A DNA stretch of 46,879 nucleotides from an archaeon 13_2_20CM_2_53_6 (GCA_001915065.1 MNDT01000026.1:1-46879), one strand, 5' to 3'; positions 7,522-15,800 are shown, counted from the stretch's first letter. A program made the numbers and translations. The notes: generated by a model from the letters alone, not told the origin.

Positions 7522-7577
7522 CCCAGCCCATCGATCCCAGGAACTTGCCCCCCGTTTACATAACAACTTAATGACCA

Positions 7578-7727
7578 TGGCGCCCAGGGCGGGATTCGAA
7601 CCCGCAGTGCGCTCGATGCATTTCATCGAGTGTCGCACGGGTGACAGCCGTGCATACTCTCGGCCGGCTCCCGCTAGCCGCGGACCGGGCTATACTACCT
7701 CAGCGCGTCCGATTCAACGGACGGGGC
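7578..7727 (-). tRNA. tRNA-Asp(GTC) with three predicted introns, one in the acceptor stem
   Basis: On the minus strand the 3' end reads GCGGG-TTCGAAT-CCCGC, then CCTGGGC, discriminator G and CCA (7578-7580). The anticodon arm CACGG-CTGTCAC-CCGTG is uninterrupted, with GTC at 7643-7645. The 5' acceptor partner GCCCAGG is not contiguous: GCCC (7727-7724) and AGG (7700-7698) are separated by 23 nt (7701-7723) holding a perfect CGTCCG/CGGACG hairpin. A second insert of roughly 25 nt, with CCGC/GCGG, lies in the D-loop. A third of about 25 nt, with CTCGATG/CATCGAG, lies in the variable loop. Removal leaves about 77 nt. The D-stem is weak (two G-U pairs), so the D-loop boundaries are the least certain. 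Confidence 0.85.
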
Positions 7728-7898
7728 GCGAGCCCGGAATTTTCTGTCCTGGGCAACCACGCTACGCGAAAGCTACGAAGCTTAAACCTTCCTCATCATA
7801 TTCAGGAAAAATCCTGTCGTTAACCACTGATAGTCAAGGACGGTCTCGACAAAGGCTAAATCCGGATCAACTATGGACAGTTTAAGGAAAGCCTTCCG

Positions 7899-8294
7899 AT
7901 GGTAGCGTTCGCCGCCCCTTCTCTCGGCACCGGATTAATCAGTATTCTGATAGGCTTCCTCATAGTCTTCATCATCTATCTCCTAGTCATCGGATTCGTT
8001 CTATGGTTGGCAGGGGAGATAGTAGTTGGAAGGCGGGTCACTTTTGGCGAGGCCCTTGGGGTCGCGGGCGTCGGGACATTTCTTGTCGGAGCAATAGTCG
8101 TGTTTCTCCCGTGGCCATTCGGTCTCCTCGTGGGCCTGTTGGTCTTTCTCCTCCTGGTGAAACACTACTTTAGAACGGGATGGCTCGGAGCGATAGGTGT
8201 TGGAATAATGGCAATCGTCGTAGGAATCGTCATCGCCTTTGTACTTGTTGCCGTCGGCCTTGCAGCCATATTCGTGCTGCCGCGGTTCTTCTAG
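7899..8294 (+). CDS. small polytopic membrane protein (131 aa)
   Basis: Almost entirely hydrophobic, with about four membrane spans (GLISILIGFLIVFIIYLLVI; EALGVAGVGTFLVGAIVVFL; PFGLLVGLLVFLLLV; AIGVGIMAIVVGIVIAFVLV). Gly/Val-rich helices are separated by short loops, with basic residues at VGRR and KHYFR. No family is recognised. It stands alone between tRNA-Asp and a micropeptide gene on the opposite strand. Confidence 0.65.
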   Translation: MVAFAAPSLGTGLISILIGFLIVFIIYLLVIGFVLWLAGEIVVGRRVTFGEALGVAGVGTFLVGAIVVFLPWPFGLLVGLLVFLLLVKHYFRTGWLGAIGVGIMAIVVGIVIAFVLVAVGLAAIFVLPRFF

Positions 8295-8362
8295 CCCACA
8301 GGTCTCGCGGGCCGAGAGTAGCCAGCTTGGCACTGCATAGTTAGGATTTGAAAGAAGAAATT

Positions 8363-8386
8363 GAAGGAGTCGAACCCGACTCCTTC
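8363..8386 (-). terminator. perfect 10-bp hairpin after the CxxCxC micropeptide
   Basis: GAAGGAGTCG (8363-8372) and CGACTCCTTC (8377-8386) pair perfectly around a 4-nt loop. On the minus strand it lies about 40 nt after the micropeptide stop and is followed by a pyrimidine-rich tract, which suits a transcript end. It faces away from the membrane-protein gene, which ends at 8294. Confidence 0.5.
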
Positions 8387-8426
8387 GGGAGAGTTGGGAA
8401 GTGTCAATGCCCCAGCAGGTATAGGG

Positions 8427-8489
8427 CTAGGCTTCCTCTTCTTGCTTAGAGTCTTCCTGCTCTGAAGAACAGCCACATGTGTCGCACAT
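8427..8489 (-). CDS. CxxCxC micropeptide (20 aa)
   Basis: An ATG frame of 20 codons starting MCDTCGCSS and ending in a Glu/Lys-rich tail, stop TAG. The CxxCxC start resembles the metal-binding N-terminus of the hydrogenase/nickel-insertion GTPase HypB, but no GTPase domain follows. A TATA-like CTTTAAATAA lies near 8520-8532, and a hairpin terminator follows downstream, so it has the layout of a complete small transcription unit. Roles as a metal buffer or redox peptide are only guesses. Confidence 0.5.
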   Translation of the reverse strand: MCDTCGCSSEQEDSKQEEEA

Positions 8490-8571
8490 TGTTCTTCTAA
8501 ACATAGATTGCACTCTCTCGTTTATTTAAAGATAGAGAATTGTACAGTAAACTTCTCGTCAGGTTCGAGTG

Positions 8572-9270
8572 TCAAGGGACGCTTCTAAGCCAGCCCAAGA
8601 GAGCCGCGAGAGCTTCTTGTGTCCCTTCGGTATGGGCCGGTTTCTCGCCTGGTCTCTTGAAACTGTGATCTCCATTCTCTATCCAGTGTAGCTGGGCGTT
8701 TGGGCCGATCCTTGCAACAACCTTCTCGAGCAGAGACTTTCCAGCGAAGCTGTCCCTCGTTCCTGACAGGAAGATCATTGGTCTCGTAATCCGGTAGAGG
8801 TGCGTGTCCCGCAACTGTTCAGTCCTTCCCGGCGGGTGCAAAGGGTATCCTAGAAAGAAGAGGCCGTCGACATCGACCCCGTCCGTCGCAGCGACCTGTG
8901 ATGCGATTCGGCCTCCCATCGATTTTCCCCCAATGAAAATGCGATCGGGATCGTGTTTGTTCTGCCTGGCCTGTTCGATGACTGCCCGGTAGCTTCCCTC
9001 CAATATGTCGGTCCTGTCAGGCACCTTTCGATGGGCTTCCATGTATGGAAAATTGAACTTGACCGTGATGAAACCCTGCTTTGCCAACTCAGTATGGAAG
9101 TAACGAATGAACGGCGAGTGCATGGGGCCGCCCGCACCATGAGCAATGATGAGGCATGTGGCAGGATCACGCACCTTCGACGGGATGCCGTAGACAATAC
9201 TCGTTTCGCCTCCCTTCGCAAGTTTGAGCGTCGACTGCTCGAGCCTGTAGGACTCGCTTGATGCTTCCAA
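8572..9270 (-). CDS. alpha/beta hydrolase of the KANL3/Tex30 or dienelactone-hydrolase-like type
   Basis: A compact alpha/beta hydrolase of about 232 residues. The oxyanion region is LIIAHGAGGPMHSPF, the nucleophile elbow is FIGGKSMGGRIAS (Ser in GKSMGG), the acid follows in LSGTRDSF, and the catalytic His is in ENGDHSFKRP. This GKSMGG arrangement fits the KANL3/Tex30 group better than lipases. It probably hydrolyses an ester or thioester; the substrate is unknown. The start is TTG. It is monocistronic. Confidence 0.8.
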   Translation of the reverse strand: MEASSESYRLEQSTLKLAKGGETSIVYGIPSKVRDPATCLIIAHGAGGPMHSPFIRYFHTELAKQGFITVKFNFPYMEAHRKVPDRTDILEGSYRAVIEQARQNKHDPDRIFIGGKSMGGRIASQVAATDGVDVDGLFFLGYPLHPPGRTEQLRDTHLYRITRPMIFLSGTRDSFAGKSLLEKVVARIGPNAQLHWIENGDHSFKRPGEKPAHTEGTQEALAALLGWLRSVP

Positions 9271-9288
9271 AGTCTCTCCGAGATTGAC

Positions 9289-9423
9289 GTGGCTACTTTA
9301 GTTAAAGCTCTGGGGTTTCCGCCGAATGAAGCCGAATATGGTCAAGTCGGGGAGAAGGACCTATCTTTCATGATCGAACTACGTACTGTCCGGGGAATCA
9401 CAAGTATCGTACGCGGCTTCTAG
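9289..9423 (+). CDS. doubtful small ORF (44 aa)
   Basis: A GTG frame between two minus-strand genes reads as plausible protein (VKALGFPPNEAEYGQVGEKD, then FMIELRTVRG) and its stop codon overlaps that of the convergent DUF4760-like gene. There is no clear promoter or ribosome binding site, and the start overlaps no neighbour. It is listed because the amino-acid composition looks coding. Confidence 0.25.
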   Translation: MATLVKALGFPPNEAEYGQVGEKDLSFMIELRTVRGITSIVRGF

Positions 9424-9959
9424 TGCAGAGTCCCTGAACGGGATCCTTCGCCAATCTTTCCCACACTCTGAAGGAACTCTCGCGTTTCTTGGGCCAGCCA
9501 CTCGAAGTTTTCGTAGGGGTTAACGAGAACTCTGTATCTTTCCATGAGGTGTTTGACAAGAGGCTCGAATGTCTGCCAATCGAACACGACCAAGTATCGG
9601 AGGGAGTGGATGGCAATCGTCAAGTCGATAATTCCCTCCCTTACGAGTTCTCCTATTAGCTCGTAGATGTAGCCGAAGTTTCGAGCCTCGAAGTCCTCCA
9701 GACTGTCGTCGAACCCTTCCCAGTTGATCTTGCTGTACTTTTTGACAGCGTCATGCATGTTCTTCCTCCTGCGCGCAAAGGATTCCTCGGTGATTTTCTC
9801 GAGGACCGAGAAGGATATGTTGGATTTGGTTTCAAGACTTGCTGTCTTGATCAGCTTCGCGTTCTGTCTGAGTTGAAAGACAACGAAGACAGCCCCTAGG
9901 ATAATGGCGATCGAGCTTATCGCGCTAAGGAAGCTGATTAACCAGGATAGATCGGCCAT
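9420..9959 (-). CDS. DUF4760-like single-pass membrane protein (179 aa)
   Basis: One N-terminal membrane span (SFLSAISSIAIILGAVFVVF) is followed by about 140 cytoplasmic residues that are helical and rich in charged and aromatic residues (SVLEKITEESFARRRKNMHD; RNFGYIYELIGELVREGIID). This layout matches DUF4760-type proteins, whose function is not known. The ATG start gives the complete span. It is not in an operon with its neighbours. Confidence 0.6.
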   Translation of the reverse strand: MADLSWLISFLSAISSIAIILGAVFVVFQLRQNAKLIKTASLETKSNISFSVLEKITEESFARRRKNMHDAVKKYSKINWEGFDDSLEDFEARNFGYIYELIGELVREGIIDLTIAIHSLRYLVVFDWQTFEPLVKHLMERYRVLVNPYENFEWLAQETREFLQSVGKIGEGSRSGTLH

Positions 9960-10052
9960 CGATAACCAATGGACTGGTGTTGACCGCTTAATATTGACCT
10001 AGAGGCTATGCCCAAACGGGAGCCGTTTTAGAGGTGCCTAGAAAAAATCATC

Positions 10053-10060
10053 TAATATAG
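10053..10060 (+). promoter_or_regulatory. TATA box of tRNA-Lys
   Basis: TAATATAG lies 25-32 nt upstream of the mature 5' end at 10085, implying a very short or absent 5' leader. Confidence 0.6.
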
Positions 10061-10084
10061 ATGGCCAGGTTCGGGCTGTGTCAC

Positions 10085-10219
10085 GGGCCCGTAGCTTAGC
10101 CAGATCCCTCGCGGGGTCCTAAAGAGGTAGAGCACCGGTGGAGATGTGTCTCTGGTGAAGCTTTTACCTCCGAGGAGGATACCCGGTTGTCGCGGGTTCA
10201 ACTCCCGCCGGGCCCGCCA
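10085..10219 (+). tRNA. tRNA-Lys(TTT) with three predicted introns
   Basis: Acceptor GGGCCCG pairs with CGGGCCC, followed by G and CCA (10217-10219); the T-arm is GCGGG-TTCAACT-CCCGC. The anticodon TTT is at 10163-10165. Removing three segments gives a normal 77-nt tRNA: about 10104-10126 in the D-loop (23 nt, hairpin CCC/GGG), 10139-10159 at position 30/31 (21 nt) and 10167-10180 at 37/38 (14 nt, CCTC/GAGG). The anticodon arm then becomes CCGG+G, loop CTTTTA+A, CCCGG. Without removal no anticodon stem forms. D-loop boundaries could shift by one or two bases. Confidence 0.9.
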
Positions 10220-10260
10220 CAAACACAGCTGCCGGGTCCTGGGCTCGAGAAGAGATGTGA

Positions 10261-10818
10261 CTAGTGGCCGGATTGTGGAGCCTTGATCTTCAAGAAGGTC
10301 TGATGGAAAGCCATGGCGATGATGGCTAGGACCGCGCCGACTATTTCTATGTAGAAGCCTGTTTGGAAGCCCCACGTACGGGTCAGGCTCAGAGGTCCAA
10401 ACGTCGTCGTTTCTGTGCCGAATGGTCCGGTAATACAATTGGACGAGCCGCCACATCCATTTGAGACCGTATAGTTCACAAGCAAGGCATAGAGGATGGG
10501 GGTTAGGACGGAGACAATCCCGCCTCCCATTAGTAGACGATGAGCCTTTGGAATAGCTCCCAGCAACACAAGAATCGCTGATGCAATAGTAAGGACCCCT
10601 ATCACTGGGCCATACGTGACGAGCGTCTGGAACGTTTGGGACGAGGTCACTGACGTAGTTGGGGGGCCACTCCAGAGGGGCCATCGGACAGAGTCGTTCA
10701 CGAAGCCTGTGGTGTCGAGGCCCCACCAGTAGAGGAAAATACTCACCAAGAAGAGGGCGCCGGCTAGTAGCGCCACAAAGTTGATTCTGGGAAATTCCAT
10801 CTGTTGCTTGGTTGTCAA
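10261..10818 (-). CDS. four-span membrane protein (185 aa)
   Basis: About four hydrophobic spans (FVALLAGALFLVSIFLYWWG; YGPVIGVLTIASAILVLLGA; LLMGGGIVSVLTPILYALLV; GFYIEIVGAVLAIIAMAF) with a Ser/Thr-rich external loop between the first two and a Cys-containing loop (SNGCGGSSNCITG) before the last. No family is recognised. The start is TTG at 10818, or ATG at 10800, which begins just before the first span. Confidence 0.6.
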   Translation of the reverse strand: MTTKQQMEFPRINFVALLAGALFLVSIFLYWWGLDTTGFVNDSVRWPLWSGPPTTSVTSSQTFQTLVTYGPVIGVLTIASAILVLLGAIPKAHRLLMGGGIVSVLTPILYALLVNYTVSNGCGGSSNCITGPFGTETTTFGPLSLTRTWGFQTGFYIEIVGAVLAIIAMAFHQTFLKIKAPQSGH

Positions 10819-10895
10819 GCCTATTCGAAAGATGATTTGACTCGGGGTTGATTTAACTCGTTCCGTGTTCAGTGTTCTTGAACGGAGGATCGGTA

Positions 10896-11840
10896 TTAGG
10901 CGGGTACCAGATGCCGGGACGGCAGTCTTGTGGGCTTGGTCTCTCGAACTATTGTGTTCTGAAGCTTTCCCAGACTCTCGATTTTCGACTCGACGAGATC
11001 TCCTGGCTGCAAGAGATACGGCGTCTTGTCCGGCTTCCTGTAGATAGCAACCCCGGAAGGGGTTCCTGAAGTGATAATGTCTCCCGGTTCGAGAGTCATT
11101 GAGGAGAAAAATTCGACCAGCTCTTGCATCTTGAAGACCATGTTCTTTGTGCTGGAAAATTGCCTTGTCTGGCCGTTGACCCGGAGTTCCATCTCTAAAT
11201 TGTCTGGATTGCCGGCCTGGTCCGGAGTGACGAGGAACGGTCCCATGGGTGCGAAGGATGCGAAGTTCTTGCCCAGGTTGCAGAACCCCCTCTTCATCTC
11301 CGCGAACTGGATATCTCGAGCGCTAATGTCGTTGAAGACGGAGAAGCCAGCCACATAGTCTAGGGCATTTTTTTTCGAGACATCTTTGCACTTCTCGCCG
11401 ATTACAGCAGCTAGCTCCACCTCGTAATCGAGGAGTTTGACCTTTGGCGGATAGAAGACGGGAGCCTTGTGTCCCACGAGAGAGGTCGGCGACTTGAGGA
11501 AGGATACTGGAAATGGTGGTAGGCTTGCGGATCCTTCCCGTAGATGGTCGGAGAAGTTTCCTCCCAAGCATATGATCTTGGTTGGACGCGCGATAGGCGG
11601 AAGAACTGTGACGCTGTCGAGGCCGATCACGCCCTTGGCACTTTTCTCCTCTGGGTTGGCTAGCTGTTTCTTTGCGTTGTCCAACGTTTGAACAGCTCTA
11701 GCTTCGTGTTTTGGGTCGTGAAGAAAGTCTAGAATTGGTTCGGAATTCTTTTGCCCTGAGAGTTCGGCTATTCGATTCGCGTCGATCATGACGCCGATCC
11801 TATTTTCGATGGGTCTCTGTTGGAATCTCAGAAGTCTCAT
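10896..11840 (-). CDS. fumarylacetoacetate hydrolase (FAH) family enzyme
   Basis: A short N-terminal region (about 80 residues) is followed by the FAH catalytic domain. It carries KIICLGGNFSDHLREG, the metal-binding acidic cluster LLDYEVELAAVIG, FNDISARDIQ and the C-terminal GDIITSGTPSGVA, where family members usually have GTPxGVG. The family includes acylpyruvate hydrolases, 2-hydroxyhepta-2,4-diene-1,7-dioate isomerases and oxaloacetate decarboxylases. Length (314 aa) and layout fit an acylpyruvase or oxaloacetate-type enzyme, but the substrate is undetermined. It lies near fumarase, though on the opposite strand. Confidence 0.85.
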   Translation of the reverse strand: MRLLRFQQRPIENRIGVMIDANRIAELSGQKNSEPILDFLHDPKHEARAVQTLDNAKKQLANPEEKSAKGVIGLDSVTVLPPIARPTKIICLGGNFSDHLREGSASLPPFPVSFLKSPTSLVGHKAPVFYPPKVKLLDYEVELAAVIGEKCKDVSKKNALDYVAGFSVFNDISARDIQFAEMKRGFCNLGKNFASFAPMGPFLVTPDQAGNPDNLEMELRVNGQTRQFSSTKNMVFKMQELVEFFSSMTLEPGDIITSGTPSGVAIYRKPDKTPYLLQPGDLVESKIESLGKLQNTIVRETKPTRLPSRHLVPA

Positions 11841-11930
11841 TTCTCGGCGACCTGAACTGTTACGGTCGCCTAGGAACGGGTGATAATGTAAACTGTTCTA
11901 TTCTTTCGGAAACGTGCCTCGCTGGCTCTT

Positions 11931-12131
11931 CTAGATTCGGGAACTCTGCCTAGGCGTTTTCCTCATCCGGTACTGTTCCATCTCATCGAGAAGAGACAGA
12001 ACTAGTCGGACTTGTTCGCGGAGCTTCTCGCTGTTTCGGCGAATCTTACTGGCCGAGATCAAGGTGTACTGGATCGGGTCCGCCTTGACTGTTAGAGTGT
12101 AGAGATGACTGAAACTGAGGATACGCCCCAA
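11931..12131 (-). CDS. small helical hypothetical protein (66 aa)
   Basis: A TTG-start frame with a strand-like N-terminus (LYTLTVKADPIQYTLI) and a long charged amphipathic helix (RRNSEKLREQVRLVLSLLDE) that could form a coiled coil. No domain is recognised. It is divergent from fumarase. The composition looks coding, but size and start are uncertain. Confidence 0.4.
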   Translation of the reverse strand: MGRILSFSHLYTLTVKADPIQYTLISASKIRRNSEKLREQVRLVLSLLDEMEQYRMRKTPRQSSRI

Positions 12132-12209
12132 TAATATGGACTATTCGGAAGTGGAAGGAAGAGTCTTTTTAATCCAGATTTGCCACCGAACCGATCGAGC
12201 GTCTCGATA

Positions 12210-13616
12210 ATGGTCACAGTCGAAGAGTATCGGTTGGATAGGGACAGCATGGGAGAGGTTAAGGTTCCTAGCTCAGCATACTATGGTGCGGAAACTCAGC
12301 GGGCCTTCCAGAACTTCCCCATCTCGGGCCTTCGCCTCCCGAAGGAATTCATCCGGGCCCTGGCTCTGATCAAACTCTCGGCAGCCCGAGCCAACATGCA
12401 ACTGGGTCTGTTAGACCCTAAGAACGGCGAGGCCATTGCCTCGGCTGCCAAGGAGATTATGGAGGGTAGTTATTACGACCAGTTTGTCGTCGACGTGTTT
12501 CAGACCGGTAGCGGGACATCGTCAAATATGAACATGAACGAGGTCATCGCGAATCGAGCCATCGAGCTTCTCGGGGGCAAGAGAGGCGACAAGTCGATCA
12601 TCCATCCAAACGACCATGTCAACATGTGCCAGTCAACGAACGATGTCTTTCCCTCGGCAATCCATGTGTCGGCCGCCGAGGCTATCGCTCGCAGACTGAT
12701 TCCGAGCCTCCGAGTCTTGGCTGACGCATTGGAGAAGAAGGTGGCGGAGTTTGAGGATGTTGTCAAGGCAGGCCGAACACACCTTCAAGACGCCGTGCCG
12801 ATTACTCTGGGCCAAGAATTTAGCGGATATGCCAGCATGATACGCCACGGTATCAAACGAGCCGAACAAGCAAGAGATACTCTTATGGAATTGCCGCTCG
12901 GGGGCACTGCTGTCGGGACGGGCCTTAATGCTCATCCGAAATATTCGGAGTTGGCGATCATGGAGATCAACCGTATGACCGGCCTCTCCTTCCGCAAGGC
13001 GGAGAATATGTTTGAAGGGTTGCAGAACAAGGACGCCTCTGTCGAGGCAAGCGCCTTGCTGAAGGTCATCGCGACGAGTCTGATGAAAATATCGAATGAC
13101 CTGCGCCTGCTCAATTCTGGTCCACGAACCGCTCTAGGCGAGATCGACCTTCCGGTCATGGAGCCCGGATCGAGCATAATGCCAGGCAAGGTCAATCCTG
13201 TTATTCCTGAAGCCCTCGGCTTGGTAGCCGCCCAGGTCTACGGGAATGATGCGGCGATCGGCCTCTGCGGCTCGCTCGGCCAGCTAGAGCTCAACGTGAT
13301 GATGCCTGTTATCGCCTACGATCTGCTCCAGTCCATAGAGATCTTGGCAAACGGCTCACGAATTCTAGGCGAAAAATGCGTGATGGGAATAACCGCGGAC
13401 AAGAAACGTTGCATGGATTATGCTGAACGGACATTGATGATGGTGACGCGACTCACTCCGAAGATCGGCTACGATAACGCGGCGAAGATTGCGAAGAAAG
13501 CGATGACTGAGAATAAGTCTCTCAGAGAGGTCGTTTTGGAGGAAGGAATCTTGCCCAAGGACAAGCTGGACGAGGTTCTCGATCTAAAGAAGATGACCAA
13601 AGGCGGACGCACCTAA
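12210..13616 (+). CDS. fumC: class II fumarate hydratase
   Basis: Interconverts fumarate and L-malate as a homotetramer in the cytoplasm. Expected motifs are present: YRLDRDSMGEVKVP and YYGAETQRA at the N-terminus, TGSGTSSNMNMNEVIANRA, HPNDHVNMCQSTNDVFPSA, GRTHLQDAVPITLGQEF with the catalytic His, and the superfamily signature GSSIMPGKVNPV. The length of 468 aa matches the family. I chose the ATG at 12210 (MVTVEEYRL) over a TTG at 12180, because a TATA-like TTTTTAATCC at 12168-12177 lies too close to the TTG for the leaderless pattern. Aspartase is the main alternative, but the overall motifs fit FumC. It is metabolically linked to the frd operon downstream. Confidence 0.93.
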   Translation: MVTVEEYRLDRDSMGEVKVPSSAYYGAETQRAFQNFPISGLRLPKEFIRALALIKLSAARANMQLGLLDPKNGEAIASAAKEIMEGSYYDQFVVDVFQTGSGTSSNMNMNEVIANRAIELLGGKRGDKSIIHPNDHVNMCQSTNDVFPSAIHVSAAEAIARRLIPSLRVLADALEKKVAEFEDVVKAGRTHLQDAVPITLGQEFSGYASMIRHGIKRAEQARDTLMELPLGGTAVGTGLNAHPKYSELAIMEINRMTGLSFRKAENMFEGLQNKDASVEASALLKVIATSLMKISNDLRLLNSGPRTALGEIDLPVMEPGSSIMPGKVNPVIPEALGLVAAQVYGNDAAIGLCGSLGQLELNVMMPVIAYDLLQSIEILANGSRILGEKCVMGITADKKRCMDYAERTLMMVTRLTPKIGYDNAAKIAKKAMTENKSLREVVLEEGILPKDKLDEVLDLKKMTKGGRT

Positions 13617-13652
13617 CGCCCTATAATCCTGCGAGAAGAGCTGGGTAGAGTC

Positions 13653-14480
13653 ATGCTTGACACCCAGCAGATCATGAAGATCGCCCTTAGACTAGCCCAT
13701 TTCAATGCGATACCTGCAGACAGCGAGATTCACGTCAGAGGGCGAAGGCTAAGAAAACTCCTCGTCTCCATCGACGTTGGCGTAGGCGAACTATTACTCG
13801 CCAAGGACTTGGGCTGTGATGGAGTGATCGCTCACCATCCAGCTGGCGGAACAGCCCAGCTTGAAGGCTACAAAGTCTTCCTACTCCACATCGAGCAGAT
13901 GAAGGCGGCCGGGGTCCCCCCAGAAGTTGCTAGGGAGGCTGTGAAGAACAAGTATCGCGTTCTTGACATACAGCACCATCCCGAGAATTATGACCAGACG
14001 ACTAGTGCGGCGAAGAAGCTAGGACTATCCCTCGTCACGATCCACAGCCCATGCGATGAGATAGGCAGAAGGATGATGGTGGAGGCGACCAAGGGTCTGG
14101 GCGAAAAAGGGACGGTCCGCGAACTCGTTTCTCGGATCGGCGCTTTCCCTGAGTTCAAGAAGGCAGAGACCAGGATCGAAGTGAGGCTTGGCTCTCCCGA
14201 GAATAGAGCCGGCAGGGTGGTCATATCACACGCGTGTTATACGAACGGTGGCTTCGATGTCGCAAAGGCCTACTTCCAAAACGGCGTCGACACACTATCC
14301 TACATTCACATCTCAGAACCTGATTTGACCAAGCTGGCCGAGGAGAAGCTCGGAAATCTGATCGTCCTCGGACACATCGCCAGCGACTGGTTGGGCATCA
14401 ACCGGCTTCTCAAAGAACTTGAGAAAAATGACATAGAGCCGGTTCCTACAACCGACCTCGGCTTACTGGCAAGAAAATAG
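13653..14480 (+). CDS. NIF3/DUF34-like metal-binding protein
   Basis: The N-terminal part carries LLVSIDVGVGELLLAKDLGCD and GVIAHHPAGG, where NIF3 proteins have their His-His metal motif. The C-terminal part has IVLGHIASDWLGINRL, matching the second NIF3 metal-binding region. An acidic-basic middle segment (about residues 115-185) has the inserted alpha/beta unit common in the family. Members are di-metal proteins of debated function (GTP cyclohydrolase I type 2 annotation is historical). It starts with ATG 36 nt after fumC and may share its transcript. Confidence 0.7.
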   Translation: MLDTQQIMKIALRLAHFNAIPADSEIHVRGRRLRKLLVSIDVGVGELLLAKDLGCDGVIAHHPAGGTAQLEGYKVFLLHIEQMKAAGVPPEVAREAVKNKYRVLDIQHHPENYDQTTSAAKKLGLSLVTIHSPCDEIGRRMMVEATKGLGEKGTVRELVSRIGAFPEFKKAETRIEVRLGSPENRAGRVVISHACYTNGGFDVAKAYFQNGVDTLSYIHISEPDLTKLAEEKLGNLIVLGHIASDWLGINRLLKELEKNDIEPVPTTDLGLLARK

Positions 14481-14524
14481 CGGTTCGTTTATCGTTGAAG
14501 GGTTTCGACCTTGTCAGGTGAAGG

Positions 14525-15235
14525 CTAAATTGTCCAGTCCTTCTTCTCCAAGGCCTCTAGGAGTTCTAAGAGAGATGATGTGATCACGTCAGGGGTTTCC
14601 TTCGAAAAGTCGTTGAACGCAGCAAAGCCGGTCCTTACGAGAACTGTCTTTATCCCTAGACGTTTACCGGCGCGGACGTCCCACCAAGAATCCCCCACGA
14701 GGAAAGCCTCTTCAGGCTCCAGCTGAAATCCTCCTAGAACCTCGCTTACAAGTCGGACCCGCTGACGGACAATCTCTTCCATCGATCCCAAAACCCCGCC
14801 GACGCCAAGATCCTGCCGGGTCCGAAGAAGATCCACGAAGGGAGCGACCGACAGATGTTTCAATTCCGACTCAACAACCCATCTCGTATACCTCATCGTG
14901 GCAACGCCCACCTTGAAGCCAGCACGTTTCAGGCTCTTGAGAATCTCAATACAGCCGATCTGCAGGGTCGCCTTGTCAACTGAACTCTGGAACACCTTCC
15001 TGTAGGACTCGTACGCTCTCTCGACAACCGCTTGGCCTTTGTCGGCAAGTGCTGTCTCGAGGACCATTCGTGGTCCAGTGCCGAGCTCATAGGCCCTGCG
15101 ATAGTAGTTGTTGATGTAGAACTCTCTGCTGATCGGCTTCGACCCCTGTTCAGTGAGTGCATGATTGATGCAGTCGAACTCCCGCTCGTCGATACTCGCG
15201 AGGGTCCCGTCCCAGTCGAAGATGGCCCCCTTCAT
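14525..15235 (-). CDS. HAD-superfamily phosphatase (phosphoglycolate phosphatase-like)
   Basis: The Asp-nucleophile motif FDWDGTLAS opens the protein, so the first Asp is the catalytic residue. A helical cap of about 70 residues follows, then motif II VATMRYTRW (Thr), the motif III Lys/Arg region, and motif IV FLVGDSWWDVRAGKRLGIKT with the metal-binding acids. The length of 236 aa fits the phosphoglycolate phosphatase-like subclass I group; the substrate is unknown. Ends head-to-head with the NIF3-like gene. Confidence 0.8.
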   Translation of the reverse strand: MKGAIFDWDGTLASIDEREFDCINHALTEQGSKPISREFYINNYYRRAYELGTGPRMVLETALADKGQAVVERAYESYRKVFQSSVDKATLQIGCIEILKSLKRAGFKVGVATMRYTRWVVESELKHLSVAPFVDLLRTRQDLGVGGVLGSMEEIVRQRVRLVSEVLGGFQLEPEEAFLVGDSWWDVRAGKRLGIKTVLVRTGFAAFNDFSKETPDVITSSLLELLEALEKKDWTI

Positions 15236-15335
15236 TGTCCCAGCCTCATTCTGGCGTAGCCAATGTAACCATTTGGCTCAGCTTGGGGTTACGCACGAAA
15301 TATCATTGCACTGCAAGGATGCGCTCTAAGGGCGG

Positions 15336-15797
15336 ATGGGCTCTCTGGCCAAGAATTCCAATATTACTCAGGACAAGACTGCGGACTTTCTGTTAGCTAT
15401 CGGTGTAGGATTTCTCATCAACCTCATCCTCGGCGCCGGTCTACCACAGGCGGGTCCCTTCATAGCGGGACTCGTTGCGGGAGTAATCGTCAAGACTGGA
15501 CCTCTTCGAGGCGCATCAGCCGGCTTCCTTGCGGGGACTCTCGGCGAGCTGGCCAGCATCGCCCTCTGGGTCCTGACCAACCTCATCAGCCTTCCAGGCG
15601 CCCTGCTACCCTATGCATGGGAAACGGCGTTCGCGATAATTACAGCAGTCTCCGCGGTCATGGCGCTTTCAGGTGGCATAACCGGCAGCGTTGTGTCGCT
15701 GCAACAGTGGCCGAGGATTCATGACTTCCTCCTACGTCACAACATGAGCCTTCCGTTTCTACATCATACTGGTCAGGTTAAGATCCAAGAGGAATAG
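15336..15797 (+). CDS. DUF5518-like membrane protein (153 aa)
   Basis: Three to four Gly/Ala-rich spans (FLLAIGVGFLINLILGAGLP; GPFIAGLVAGVIVKTG; ASAGFLAGTLGELASIALWV; AIITAVSAVMALSGGITGSV). The glycine-rich pattern resembles small archaeal DUF5518-type membrane proteins, whose function is unknown. Three bases separate it from the next membrane-protein gene, so the two are probably co-transcribed and may work together. Confidence 0.55.
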   Translation: MGSLAKNSNITQDKTADFLLAIGVGFLINLILGAGLPQAGPFIAGLVAGVIVKTGPLRGASAGFLAGTLGELASIALWVLTNLISLPGALLPYAWETAFAIITAVSAVMALSGGITGSVVSLQQWPRIHDFLLRHNMSLPFLHHTGQVKIQEE

Positions 15798-15800
15798 CAG

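Noticed and set aside
8363-8386. Hairpin resembling a tRNA T-arm or an integration-site remnant (GGTTCGA-like loop)
   Set aside because: The T-stem would not pair in standard positions and no acceptor or anticodon arm is nearby. A transcript-end hairpin is simpler.
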